Source: Pseudomonas palleroniana (GTDB lineage: Bacteria > Pseudomonadota > Gammaproteobacteria > Pseudomonadales > Pseudomonadaceae). From it: 64,000 nt of DNA. A model generated the notes under the pieces. The model was given only the letters and a program-made list of their open reading frames with translations. It searched no databases and was not told the origin of the DNA. Both the position numbers and the translations under genes were made by a program. The stretch covers positions 1 to 64,000 of the forward strand of contig NZ_PYWX01000048.1 in assembly GCF_003031675.1 (NCBI RefSeq), in the 5' to 3' direction. This document shows positions 17,348 to 26,275 of this stretch, one piece after another. Position 1 is the first letter of the stretch; each line of letters opens with the position of its first letter.

Positions 17348-18829
17348 TCACCCCTGCGGGGTTTGCTCAGCCAACGCCACCGCGCGGAACATGGCGCGGC
17401 GCTTGTTCAGGGTTTCTTCCCATTCAAGGGCCGGCACCGAGTCCGCCACAATGCCGCCACCGGCCTGCACATGCAGCTCACCGTCCTTGATCACCGCGGT
17501 GCGGATCGCAATGGCGGTGTCCATGTTCCCGTTCCAGGCGAAATAGCCCACCGCGCCGCCGTAGACGCCCCGCTTGACGGGCTCCAGCTCATCGATGATT
17601 TCCATCGCACGAATCTTCGGCGCACCCGACAAAGTGCCCGCCGGCAAAATTGCCCGTAGCGCGTCCATCGCGGTCAAGCCGGCCTTCAGCTCGCCGGTCA
17701 CGTTGGAGACGATGTGCATGACGTTGGAATAGCGCTCGATCACCATCTTCTCAGTGAGTTTCACCGAGCCGATTTCCGAGACACGCCCGGTATCGTTGCG
17801 ACCCAGATCGATCAGCATCAAGTGCTCGGCGATTTCCTTGTCGTCGCTCAGCAGGTCTTCTTCCAGCGCCAGATCCGCCTCTTCGGTCGCGCCACGCGGG
17901 CGAGTACCGGCGATCGGGCGCACGGTGATCAGGTTGTCCTCGACACGCACCAGCACTTCCGGCGAGCTGCCCACCACGTGGAAGTCGCCAAAGTTGAAGA
18001 AGTACATGTAGGGCGTCGGGTTGAAACAACGCAGCGCACGGTACAGATCGATCGGCGCCGCCTTGAAGTCGATGGACATACGTTGCGACGGCACGACTTG
18101 CATGCAATCACCTGCGAGGATGTACTCCTTGATGGTGTCGACTGCGCGCTCGTAGTCATCCTGGGTAAAACTGGAGCGGAATACCGGGTCAGCGGCAGGC
18201 GGACGGCTAAGGTCCAACCCGCGCCGCGGAGTGATCGGCTGGCGCAGTTTATCCAGCAGGGCTTCGAGACTGGCCTGGCCTTGTTCGAACGCGTCCGCCT
18301 GGGACGGGTCGGCCAAGACGATCGCATGCATCTTGCCGGCGAGGTTGTCGAACACCACCACGGCATCGGAGACCATCAGCAGAATGTCCGGCACGCCCAA
18401 TGGGTCGGGGTTCGGGCATTTGCCCAGGCGTTTTTCCACGTAGCGCACGCAGTCGTAGCCGAAGTAACCCACCAGGCCGCCGTTGAAACGCGGCAGGCCG
18501 GGAATGGTCGGTACGTTGTAGCGCGCCTTGAAGGTCTCGACGAAGGCAAGCGGGTCTTCCACATCATGGCTTTCGATCTCGACGCCATCATGCGTGATAC
18601 TCACCCGATGGTCGTGTACCCGCAGCACGGTACGGCACGGCAGGCCGATGATCGAGTAACGGCCCCATTTCTCACCGCCCTGTACCGATTCCAGCAGATA
18701 GGAATTGGGCTGGTCGGCCAGTTTCAAGTAGATCGACAGCGGCGTATCGAAGTCGGCCAGGGTTTCGCAGGCCATGGGAATACGGTTATAGCCGGCAGCG
18801 GCCAAACGCAGGAATTCTTCGCGGATCAT
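17348..18829 (-). CDS. trpE: Anthranilate synthase component I
   Basis: Converts chorismate plus ammonia to anthranilate with TrpG. The 493-residue protein has the N-terminal feedback-binding region with LLESVQGGEKWGRYSIIG (given by residues 44-61) and C-terminal chorismate-binding motifs RPIAGTRPRG, DLGRNDTGRVS and GAPKIRAMEIIDELEP. It is transcribed downstream of gph-rpe. The 68-base gap after gph holds a GCCGC-GCT-GCGGC hairpin (18888-18876), and the end of gph carries a Trp-codon module. Confidence 0.97.
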   Translation of the reverse strand: MIREEFLRLAAAGYNRIPMACETLADFDTPLSIYLKLADQPNSYLLESVQGGEKWGRYSIIGLPCRTVLRVHDHRVSITHDGVEIESHDVEDPLAFVETFKARYNVPTIPGLPRFNGGLVGYFGYDCVRYVEKRLGKCPNPDPLGVPDILLMVSDAVVVFDNLAGKMHAIVLADPSQADAFEQGQASLEALLDKLRQPITPRRGLDLSRPPAADPVFRSSFTQDDYERAVDTIKEYILAGDCMQVVPSQRMSIDFKAAPIDLYRALRCFNPTPYMYFFNFGDFHVVGSSPEVLVRVEDNLITVRPIAGTRPRGATEEADLALEEDLLSDDKEIAEHLMLIDLGRNDTGRVSEIGSVKLTEKMVIERYSNVMHIVSNVTGELKAGLTAMDALRAILPAGTLSGAPKIRAMEIIDELEPVKRGVYGGAVGYFAWNGNMDTAIAIRTAVIKDGELHVQAGGGIVADSVPALEWEETLNKRRAMFRAVALAEQTPQG

Positions 18830-18897
18830 GAGGTGCCTCGTGGCTTGAGGGTCAAACGGTCAGATAGGCAAACGTGCCGCAGCGCGGCCAGGATCAG

Positions 18898-18942
18898 TCA
18901 GGCGCGCCAACGCCAGCGGGCCAGGGCCTTGATGACTTTCAT
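18898..18942 (-). promoter_or_regulatory. Trp-codon leader module embedded in the 3' end of gph, ahead of trpE
   Basis: The last 14 codons of gph form an in-frame mini-ORF, MKVIKALARWRWRA, ending 69 bases before trpE. It aligns to the trpG leader MRVVKAHARWRWRA with ten identical residues and the same TGG CGT TGG Trp codons, and the DNA after the stop is also similar (GTTTGCC and GTTTGACCC blocks). The ribosome finishing gph could therefore sense charged tRNA-Trp for trpE. Role inferred. Confidence 0.55.
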
Positions 18943-19716
18943 CCAGAGTTTGCGAGTGACCACCACGATGGAATTTCCAGAAGGGTTTGAATCGACGTCG
19001 AGCAACGTTATCTCAGCGCCCGCTCCCAAGCAACCGGGGATTAACTGGCGCAGGTCATCAATCACCAGCGCCGGCGACTCTTCGGCAATCGGCCGGCCAT
19101 GGTTATAGCCGTAGCTCAGGGCCACGCACTGCACCCCCGCCGCTTTCGCCGCCAGCACATCACTGCGCGAATCGCCGACGAACAACGACTGGGACGCGGG
19201 GATGTTGGCCATTTTCATCACGAAGAACAGCGCCGCCGGGTCAGGTTTCTTCTGCGGCAGGGTATCGCCGCCGATGATCCAGCGGAAATAGCGGCCGATC
19301 TTCATCTCGTCCAGCAACGGCGCGACGAAACGCTCCGGCTTGTTGGTGATCAGCGCCATTTCCACACCCTGCTTGCTCAGCCACTTGAGGGTGTCGCGCA
19401 CGCCTGGGTAAACCACGGTCAGTTCGTGGCTGCTCTCATAGGCGGCGTTAAACAGCTCCAAGGCGTGTTCGGCCTCGACATCGTCCACACCGTCGGCGTC
19501 GAGATGATTGGCCAGGGCCCGGCGCACCAGCATCTGTGCGCCGTTACCCACCCATTCGCGCACCGAATCAATGCCCGCCGGCTTGCGCCCCAGCTTGAGC
19601 AGCATCTCGTCCACCGCCGCCGCCAGGTCAGGCACCGAGTCGATCAAGGTACCGTCCAGATCGAACATCACCAGCCGTGGCAGTTTGCCGGGGAACAGCC
19701 GCTCAAAGCCGCTCAT
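18898..19716 (-). CDS. gph: Phosphoglycolate phosphatase
   Basis: HAD-family phosphatase removing 2-phosphoglycolate. The 272-residue protein has motif I VMFDLDGTLIDS, motif II region ALITNKPE and motif III/IV VGDSRSDVLAAKAAG. It is longer than the roughly 250-residue enteric enzyme: after the usual end (YGYNHGRPIAEESP...DLRQLIPG) comes about 45 extra residues finishing RWRWRA. This tail matches the trpG leader peptide, suggesting that it is kept for trpE control rather than catalysis. It overlaps rpe by 4 bases. Confidence 0.95.
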   Translation of the reverse strand: MSGFERLFPGKLPRLVMFDLDGTLIDSVPDLAAAVDEMLLKLGRKPAGIDSVREWVGNGAQMLVRRALANHLDADGVDDVEAEHALELFNAAYESSHELTVVYPGVRDTLKWLSKQGVEMALITNKPERFVAPLLDEMKIGRYFRWIIGGDTLPQKKPDPAALFFVMKMANIPASQSLFVGDSRSDVLAAKAAGVQCVALSYGYNHGRPIAEESPALVIDDLRQLIPGCLGAGAEITLLDVDSNPSGNSIVVVTRKLWMKVIKALARWRWRA

Positions 19717-20387
19717 GGACGCGCCAGCGCCAGTTCGGCACGCATCTTGTCGATGACTTCCAGGTAGTCCGGGGCGTTGAAGATCGCCGAGCCGGCCACA
19801 AAGGTATCGGCACCTGCAGCAGCGATTTCGCGGATATTGTTGACGTTGACCCCGCCGTCGATTTCCAGGCGGATATCACGGCCGGACGCATCGATCAGCG
19901 CACGGGCTTCGCGCAGCTTGTTCAGCGTGCCGGGGATGAACGTCTGCCCGCCAAAGCCTGGGTTGACGCTCATCAGCAAGATCATGTCGACCTTGTCCAT
20001 CACATACTCAAGCACGCTCAGCGGGGTGGCCGGGTTGAACACCAGGCCGGCCTTGCAGCCGCCTTCGCGGATCAGTTGCAGGGTACGGTCGACGTGCAGC
20101 GAGGCTTCCGGATGGAAGGTAATGTAGGTCGCGCCAGCCTCAACGAAGTCGCCGATGATGCGATCCACCGGGCTGACCATCAGGTGCGCATCGATCGGCG
20201 CGGTGATGCCGTACTTGCGCAACGCCGCGCAGACCATCGGCCCGATAGTCAGGTTGGGTACGTAGTGGTTATCCATGACATCGAAGTGCACGAAGTCCGC
20301 ACCGGCGGCCAATACCTTGTCCACTTCCTCACCCAGGCGGGCAAAGTCGGCGGAGAGAATCGATGGAGCAATGACGAAGGGCTGCAT
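19713..20387 (-). CDS. rpe: Ribulose-phosphate 3-epimerase
   Basis: Pentose-phosphate pathway TIM-barrel epimerase. The 224-residue protein begins IAPSILSADFARLGEEV with the metal site in HFDVMDNHYVPN and IDAHLMV, and ends in the phosphate-binding GSAIF. A TATACAAT -10-like sequence (complement of 20423-20430) lies about 40 bases upstream, with AAGGTG before the start. It heads an rpe-gph-trpE transcription unit. Confidence 0.96.
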   Translation of the reverse strand: MQPFVIAPSILSADFARLGEEVDKVLAAGADFVHFDVMDNHYVPNLTIGPMVCAALRKYGITAPIDAHLMVSPVDRIIGDFVEAGATYITFHPEASLHVDRTLQLIREGGCKAGLVFNPATPLSVLEYVMDKVDMILLMSVNPGFGGQTFIPGTLNKLREARALIDASGRDIRLEIDGGVNVNNIREIAAAGADTFVAGSAIFNAPDYLEVIDKMRAELALARP

Positions 20388-20470
20388 GACGCACCTTTTT
20401 GAGCTAAATCACGATGGCGCGCATTGTATACCTCATGCTTTGCCGCGCGCACCGTGACCTGGCTCAATGG

Positions 20471-21619
20471 CTAGTACGCTGCGCGGTAGATTTTCTCGAT
20501 ATCCGCTGTGCTGAGCTGGCGCGGGTTGTTGCGCATCAGGCGTTCAATGCCTGCAGCTTCGGCAGCCATGGCCGGAATTGCGTCTTCGGGAATCCCGAAG
20601 CTGCGCAGGCCCGTGGGGATTTCCACGGCGGCGCACAACCGCGTCATCGCCGCGACGGCCTGATCGGCCGCGTCAACCAGACTCAAGCCGGTGACATTCA
20701 CGCCCATGGCCTCGGCGATGTCGCGCATGCGTTCGACACACGCCAGTTTGTTCCACTGCATCACATAGGGCAGCAACAGGGAGTTGCTCACGCCATGACC
20801 GATATGAAAACGACCGCCCAACGGATACGCCAATGCATGCACGGCGCCCACCCCGGCGTTACCGAACGCCATGCCCGCCATCAGGCTGGCGGTGGCCATG
20901 TCGTCACGGGCCTGCAGATGCCCCGGGTTGGCGTACGCCTTGGGCAATGCGTTGGCTATCAACTTGACCGCGCCGATCGCCAGGGCATCGGTAATCGGCG
21001 ACGCATTCAGCGACAGGTAGGCTTCAATGGCATGCACCAACGCATCCACACCGCTGGCGGCTGTCACGCTGCGCGGGCACGTGAGGGTCATTTGCGGGCT
21101 CATCAGTGCAACATCCGGCAGCAAGTAATCGCTGACGATGCCTTTTTTCAATTGTGCGACCTTGTCGGAAAGGATCGCCACATTGGTCACCTCCGAGCCG
21201 GTACCGGCCGTGGTCGGGATCGCGATCAACGGCGGCCCCTTGCGTGGCACCTGGTCGATGCCGAACAGATCGGCCAGCGCACCGTGGTAGCCGGCATACG
21301 CGCCGACGCATTTGGCGATATCGATGGAGCTGCCCCCGCCGACACCAATCAAGCCATCATGCCCGCCGTCGCGGTAGGCCTGCATGCAGTCTTCGACGAT
21401 GGCAATTTCCGGGTCGGGCTGCACCCGGTCGAAGATTTCATAGTCGCGCTCGCCCAAATGCTCGAGCGCCAGCGCCACGGTGCCGGACTTGACCAACGCC
21501 GCATCGGTGACGATCAGCGGGTTATCCACATCCAGGCGTGTGAGTTCGGCGGCCAGTTGCTCGATGGCACCTGCGCCGGTGAGCAACTTGTGGGCGATCT
21601 TGAATGAGGAAGTACTCAT
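20471..21619 (-). CDS. Iron-containing alcohol dehydrogenase
   Basis: NAD(P)-dependent group III dehydrogenase of 382 residues. It has the cofactor motif GVGGGSSIDIAK (about 97-108), the family signature TTAGTGSEVTN and the metal-binding histidines in SGVDALVHAIEAY and HALAYPLGGRFHIGHG. The substrate is not identifiable; 4-hydroxybutyrate dehydrogenases and YiaY-like enzymes share the family. Its place beside a GABA-type importer is suggestive only. I recall no gene here in P. aeruginosa. Confidence 0.88.
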   Translation of the reverse strand: MSTSSFKIAHKLLTGAGAIEQLAAELTRLDVDNPLIVTDAALVKSGTVALALEHLGERDYEIFDRVQPDPEIAIVEDCMQAYRDGGHDGLIGVGGGSSIDIAKCVGAYAGYHGALADLFGIDQVPRKGPPLIAIPTTAGTGSEVTNVAILSDKVAQLKKGIVSDYLLPDVALMSPQMTLTCPRSVTAASGVDALVHAIEAYLSLNASPITDALAIGAVKLIANALPKAYANPGHLQARDDMATASLMAGMAFGNAGVGAVHALAYPLGGRFHIGHGVSNSLLLPYVMQWNKLACVERMRDIAEAMGVNVTGLSLVDAADQAVAAMTRLCAAVEIPTGLRSFGIPEDAIPAMAAEAAGIERLMRNNPRQLSTADIEKIYRAAY

Positions 21620-21704
21620 GTGCGCGGCCTCTTATTGAAGGATGGGCTGGCACAAGAGTAGCTCTCTATGCGGGGTTGTCAGCCATTCAGCAGCTGAATG
21701 GTCA

Positions 21705-22529
21705 TCATACCTGCGCAGTGCGCAGCTTCTCGCTACGCCCGCGCAACCATTCCAGGGTGAGCAACAGCAGCACCGAGAAGGCAATCAGCAGGGTGGCGGC
21801 AGCAGCAATGGTCGGGCTGAGGTTCTCGCGGATGCCGCTGAACATCTGGCGCGGCAGGGTCGCTTGCTCGGGGCCGGCGAGGAACAGCGTCACCACCACT
21901 TCATCGAACGAGGTAGCAAAGGCAAACAGCGCCCCGGAAATCACCCCCGGCGCGATCAACGGCAAGGTCACCCGGCGAAACGCGATCAATGGCGAAGCGC
22001 CCAGGCTCGCCGCCGCCCGCACCAGGTTATGGTTGAAACCCTGCAAGGTCGCCGACACGGTAATGATCACAAACGGCACACCCAGCACCGCATGCACAAC
22101 GATCAGCGAGAAGAAGCTGTTGCCCAGGCCCAGTGGCGCAAAAAACAGGTAACTCGCCACGCCGATAATCACCACCGGCACCACCATCGGCGAAATCACC
22201 AGGGCCATCACCAGCGCCTTGCCGGGGAAATTGCCGCGCGTGAGGCCTATCGCGGCCAAGGTGCCGAACACCATGGCCAGCACCGTGGCGGCCGGCGCGA
22301 CGATAATGCTGTTCTTCAACGCACGCATCCATTCGGCCGAGGCGAAGAAATCCTGGTACCAATGCAGCGAAAAACCTTGCAGCGGGTACACCAGGAAACT
22401 GCCGCTGTTGAACGACAGCGGGATGATCACCAGCACAGGCAATATCAGGAACAACAGGATCAAGCCGCACAGAATCCGCAGGCTGTAGAACCACAGGCGT
22501 TCGACGGGCGACATATAAGGGCTCAGCAT
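21705..22529 (-). CDS. ABC transporter permease, spermidine/putrescine (PotC/PotI) type
   Basis: Inner-membrane permease of 274 residues with about six helices and the EAA-loop motif AAASLGASPLIAFRRVTLPL that docks the ATPase. It is the last gene of a four-gene importer operon (ATPase, binding protein, two permeases) and starts 12 bases after the upstream permease. By gene order it corresponds to the P. aeruginosa AgtABCD importer for 4-aminobutyrate and 5-aminovalerate. Confidence 0.9.
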   Translation of the reverse strand: MLSPYMSPVERLWFYSLRILCGLILLFLILPVLVIIPLSFNSGSFLVYPLQGFSLHWYQDFFASAEWMRALKNSIIVAPAATVLAMVFGTLAAIGLTRGNFPGKALVMALVISPMVVPVVIIGVASYLFFAPLGLGNSFFSLIVVHAVLGVPFVIITVSATLQGFNHNLVRAAASLGASPLIAFRRVTLPLIAPGVISGALFAFATSFDEVVVTLFLAGPEQATLPRQMFSGIRENLSPTIAAAATLLIAFSVLLLLTLEWLRGRSEKLRTAQV

Positions 22530-22541
22530 CGCAAGTTCTCC

Positions 22542-23774
22542 TCAGCTCAGGCGCAGGCGGCTGGCGCCTACCAGCCGGTTGTAGATCAGATACAGCAGCA
22601 CCGTCGCCAGCAGCAGCAAGCCGCCCAGCGCCGTGGCCATGCCCCAGTTGATGCTGGTGTTGGTGTAGAACGCCACGAAGTAGCTGACCATCTGGTCGTT
22701 CGGGCTGCCGAGCAGCGCCGGGGTGATGTAGTAACCAATCGCCAGGATGAACACCAACAGGCAGCCGGCGCCGACGCCGGCGTAGGTCTGCGGGAAATAC
22801 ACGCGCCAGAAGCTGGCGAACGGGTGGCAGCCCAGGGAAATCGCTGCACGCATATAGGTGGGTGAGATGCCTTTCATCACGCTGTAGATCGGCAGAATCA
22901 TGAACGGCAACAGGATGTGCACCATGGAGATATAGACCCCGGTACGGTTGAACACCAGCTCCAGGGGTTTGTCGATCAAGCCCATGCTCATCAAGGCGCT
23001 GTTGATCAGGCCACCGGATTGCAGCAGCACGATCCACGCGGCGACCCGCACCAGGATCGAGGTCCAGAACGGCAGCAGCACCAGAATCATCAGCAGGTTG
23101 CTTTTGCGCGCCGGCAGGTTGGCCAGCAGGTACGCCAAGGGATACGCCAGCAGCAGGCAGATGAAGGTAATCACCAGGCCCATCCAGAAGGTACGCGCGA
23201 AAATGTCCAGGTAAATGGCCTGGTCCGGCGTAGCCGGGGCCAGTTCGCCCAGGTCATTGATACGGTGGTCGACAGCCGCCAGCAGGTAGAACGGTGTGAG
23301 GCTGCTGGTATTGCGCCGGATCGCCTGCCAGTACGCGGGGTCGCCCCAGCGTTCATCGAGGCTTTCCAATGCTTCTTTATAAGAGCCGGGCGCCTCGGTA
23401 AAGGGCAGCGCCCGCGCGGTTTTGGTCAGCAGGCTGCGATAGCCGGCCAACTCCATGTTCAAGCGCTTGGACAAGTCGCCCAGCGTCTGGTTTTTGCGCG
23501 CTTCGCCCAAGTCTTCGCTCAGCGCCTGATACACCGGTTCGCCGGGCAGGCCACGGCCATCCCAGGCCTTGACCGCCACCACGGTACGCGGCAAACCGCC
23601 CACCACTTCCTCGTTGCCGACGCTTTTGTAGAGCAGCGCAATGATTGGCACCAGGAACACCAGCAGCAAAAACAGCACCAGCGGTGCAATCAATGCCTGG
23701 GCCTTCCAGCGGTTGAGCCGTTCGGCACGCGCCAGGCGCTGCTTGAGGGTGGGGCTGGGAATGGCGATAGCCAT
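22542..23774 (-). CDS. ABC transporter permease, PotB/PotH type with large periplasmic loop
   Basis: Inner-membrane permease of 410 residues. After the first helix (about 30-52, LIAPLVLFLLLVFLVPIIALL) comes a hydrophilic segment of roughly 130 residues before the remaining helices, an insertion characteristic of the longer PotB-like subunits. The EAA loop is ISLGCHPFASFWRVYFPQTY. It pairs with the permease encoded next. Confidence 0.9.
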   Translation of the reverse strand: MAIAIPSPTLKQRLARAERLNRWKAQALIAPLVLFLLLVFLVPIIALLYKSVGNEEVVGGLPRTVVAVKAWDGRGLPGEPVYQALSEDLGEARKNQTLGDLSKRLNMELAGYRSLLTKTARALPFTEAPGSYKEALESLDERWGDPAYWQAIRRNTSSLTPFYLLAAVDHRINDLGELAPATPDQAIYLDIFARTFWMGLVITFICLLLAYPLAYLLANLPARKSNLLMILVLLPFWTSILVRVAAWIVLLQSGGLINSALMSMGLIDKPLELVFNRTGVYISMVHILLPFMILPIYSVMKGISPTYMRAAISLGCHPFASFWRVYFPQTYAGVGAGCLLVFILAIGYYITPALLGSPNDQMVSYFVAFYTNTSINWGMATALGGLLLLATVLLYLIYNRLVGASRLRLS

Positions 23775-23812
23775 GGCTGACTCCGGATCTTGAAAGGAAA
23801 TGCAGAACCCTG

Positions 23813-23838
23813 GTGGGAGAGAGCAACGCCTCTCCCAC
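23813..23838 (-). other. Intercistronic stem-loop between binding protein and permease genes
   Basis: GTGGGAGAG pairs with CTCTCCCAC around an 8-base loop, 15 bases past the stop of the binding-protein gene. There is no T-run. Hairpins at this place in importer operons often stabilise the upstream mRNA and raise binding-protein yield; that role is inferred. The arms also resemble a REP half. Confidence 0.65.
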
Positions 23839-23852
23839 TGGGGTAAGCGGTG

Positions 23853-24893
23853 TTATTTGGCAGCCCAGGAATTGAAGCGCTGCTCCAACTGCTCGCCGTT
23901 ATCCGCCCAGAAGCTCACATCGATCTGCACCTGGTTGGCGATGTTTTCCGGGGTGGTCGGCATATCCTTGAGGATGTCCTTGGCCAGCAACGGGACCGCT
24001 TGGGTGTTGGCCGGGCCGTAGGCAATGTTTTCCGAGTAGGTCTTCTGCTGCTGCGGCTGAACCGAGAAGGCGATGAATTTCTTCGCGGCTTCGGCACGGT
24101 CTTTCGCCAGGCCTTTAGGAATGGCCCATGCGTCAAAGTCGTAGATGCCGCCGTTCCACACCACCTTGAGGTTGCTTTCTTTCTGAACGGCAGCGATACG
24201 GCCGTTGTAGGCCGAACTCATCACGACATCACCCGAGGCCAGGTACTGTGGCGGTTGGGCGCCCGCTTCCCACCACTGGATCGATGGCTTGAGTTCGTCG
24301 AGCTTCTTGAATGCACGGTCCTGGCCATCTTTGCCGGCCAATACTTTGTAGACGTCCTTGGGCGCTACGCCGTCGGCCATCAGGGCGAATTCCAGGGTGT
24401 ACTTGGCACCTTTACGCAGGCCGCGCTTGCCTGGGAATTTCTTGGTATCCCAGAAATCCGCCCAGCTGGTTGGCGGGGAAGCCAATTTGTCGGCGTTGTA
24501 GGCCAACACCGTGGACCACACGAAGAAACCCACGCCGCACGGCTGGATCGCGCCTTTTACGTAGTCCGCAGCATTACCGAACAGCTTGGGGTCCAGCGGT
24601 TCGAACATATCTTCGTCACACCCCCGGGACAACTCCGGCGACTCCACTTCCACCAGGTCCCAGGACACACTCTTGGTGTCGACCATGGCCTTGACCTTGG
24701 CCATTTCACCGTTGTACTCGCCGGCGACGATCTTGCCGTTGCCCGCGCTTTCCCACGGTGCGTAAAACGCCTTGACCTGAGCGGCCTTGTTCGCGCCACC
24801 AAAGGACACGACGGTCAGGTCCGGGCCGGCCATGGCCTGGGTCGCGCCGAACAAGCCGATAACCAGCGCTGAATACTTAAGGGATCTCAACAT
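23853..24893 (-). CDS. Periplasmic polyamine/GABA-type substrate-binding protein (PotD-like)
   Basis: Binding protein of the importer, 346 residues, with a signal peptide (MLRSLKYSALVIGLFGATQAMA, cleavage near residue 22). The mature start PDLTVVSFGGANKAAQVKAF is typical of this PotD branch. Start 24893 is chosen because GGAGAG precedes it; an in-frame ATG at 24929 would extend the signal peptide with non-family sequence. Sequence and synteny suggest 4-aminobutyrate/5-aminovalerate rather than polyamines, but the ligand is not proven. Confidence 0.9.
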   Translation of the reverse strand: MLRSLKYSALVIGLFGATQAMAGPDLTVVSFGGANKAAQVKAFYAPWESAGNGKIVAGEYNGEMAKVKAMVDTKSVSWDLVEVESPELSRGCDEDMFEPLDPKLFGNAADYVKGAIQPCGVGFFVWSTVLAYNADKLASPPTSWADFWDTKKFPGKRGLRKGAKYTLEFALMADGVAPKDVYKVLAGKDGQDRAFKKLDELKPSIQWWEAGAQPPQYLASGDVVMSSAYNGRIAAVQKESNLKVVWNGGIYDFDAWAIPKGLAKDRAEAAKKFIAFSVQPQQQKTYSENIAYGPANTQAVPLLAKDILKDMPTTPENIANQVQIDVSFWADNGEQLEQRFNSWAAK

Positions 24894-24936
24894 TGTGGTG
24901 CTCTCCACGTGCAGGGTTGGTGAAGCCATGGGGCGA

Positions 24937-26049
24937 TCAATTCGCCTCTAGAAGTGGGTCGAGTGCGCGAACGTGCTCGACTTGCCAGCCAATCGGTACC
25001 ACGTCGCCGACCGCCAGGGCCGGGTCCAGCTCGGCGATCGGTTGTTTCACAAAAAAATCGGTCTTGCCGCAGACTTCCAGACGCACGCGCACGTGGTCGC
25101 CCAGGTAGATGAATTCCGCCACCCGCCCCGAAAAACGATTGATGCAGCTTTCGCTGGAACCATTGAGGCTGACCCGCTCCGGACGCACCGACAGCGTGAC
25201 CGGCCCGCCGACCTGACCCACGTTCACCGCCAGCGCCTCGACCTTCTCGCCGCGCGCCAGCTCCACGACGCAGCGCTCGCCGGTGTGGCTGTGCAGGCGG
25301 CCGTTGAGACGGTTGTTTTCGCCGATGAAGTTGGCGACGAAGGTATTTTTCGGTTCTTCATACAAGGTCCGCGGCGCAGCAATCTGCTGGATCTCGCCCT
25401 GATGAAACACCGCCACGCGGTCGGACATGGTCAAGGCCTCGCCCTGATCGTGGGTCACGTACACCACGGTCACGCCGAGACGCTGATGCAGGTGCTTGAT
25501 TTCCATCTGCATGTGTTCACGCAGTTGCTTGTCGAGAGCGCCTAGGGGTTCGTCCATCAACACCAGTTGCGGTTCGAACACCAGCGCACGGGCCAGGGCC
25601 ACGCGCTGTTGCTGACCACCGGAAAGTTGCGCCGGGTAGCGTTGGGCGAAGGCGTCGAGCTGGACCATGCTCAGCACGCGTTTGACCCGCTCACTGATGT
25701 CGGTCTTGCTTAACGAGCGCACCGAGAGCGGGAACGCCAGGTTCTCGGCAACCGTCATGTGCGGGAACAGCGCGTAGTTCTGGAACACCATGCCGATATC
25801 GCGCTTGTGCGGCGGCACGTTGTTGATGGAACGCCCGGCCAGGAGGATTTCACCGGCGGTCGGTGTCTCGAAGCCGGCGAGCATCATCAGGCTGGTCGTC
25901 TTGCCGGAACCCGACGGCCCAAGCAGTGTGAGGAACTCGCCCTTGCGAATCTCCAGGTTGAGGTCTTTGACGATCAGGTTCTCGCCGTCGTAGCTCTTCT
26001 GCACGCCACGAAAGCTGACCAGCACATCATTTGTATCCGCCTCGCTCAT
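24937..26049 (-). CDS. ABC transporter ATP-binding protein (PotA-like)
   Basis: Energises the importer from the cytoplasmic side. The 370-residue protein has Walker A GPSGSGKT, the Q-loop FQNYALFPHMT, the signature LSGGQQQRVALARAL and Walker B LVLMDEPLGALD, followed by a TOBE-type C-terminal regulatory domain (about 280-365). Start MSEADTND at 26049 follows AAAGGTGCGGGT; the ATG at 26085 is rejected. It is first in the four-gene operon. Confidence 0.93.
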   Translation of the reverse strand: MSEADTNDVLVSFRGVQKSYDGENLIVKDLNLEIRKGEFLTLLGPSGSGKTTSLMMLAGFETPTAGEILLAGRSINNVPPHKRDIGMVFQNYALFPHMTVAENLAFPLSVRSLSKTDISERVKRVLSMVQLDAFAQRYPAQLSGGQQQRVALARALVFEPQLVLMDEPLGALDKQLREHMQMEIKHLHQRLGVTVVYVTHDQGEALTMSDRVAVFHQGEIQQIAAPRTLYEEPKNTFVANFIGENNRLNGRLHSHTGERCVVELARGEKVEALAVNVGQVGGPVTLSVRPERVSLNGSSESCINRFSGRVAEFIYLGDHVRVRLEVCGKTDFFVKQPIAELDPALAVGDVVPIGWQVEHVRALDPLLEAN

Positions 26050-26101
26050 ACCCGCACCTTTGTGTTTTGGACCGCAATGGAACAAGCGTAGTCCAGGCGC
26101 A

Positions 26102-26122
26102 AGCCCCCGGAAATCGGGGGCT
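26102..26122. other. Stem-loop upstream of the ABC importer operon
   Basis: AGCCCCC and GGGGGCT flank GGAAATC in the 226-base gap between the importer operon and the response-regulator gene. No T-run follows on the minus strand, so termination of the upstream two-component operon is only possible. Confidence 0.4.
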
Positions 26123-26158
26123 GGGAGAGAATTGCATCAGCCGGTTGGAAGGTTGGGG

Positions 26159-26174
26159 GTAGGGATTGCCCTAC
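26159..26174. promoter_or_regulatory. Perfect inverted repeat, candidate operator of the importer operon
   Basis: GTAGGG-ATTG-CCCTAC is a 16-base perfect inverted repeat about 110 bases upstream of the importer's first gene. It is a plausible site for the adjacent LuxR-type response regulator. No other copy was noticed nearby. Confidence 0.3.
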
Positions 26175-26275
26175 AGCGATGGCGGGCACAGGACGGTGCA
26201 ACTACAAGGGGTGAGCTGCAAGCGGCAAGAATGGGCTCGGTGATGTTTTGCAGGGTGTCGCTAATGGGCATGTCG

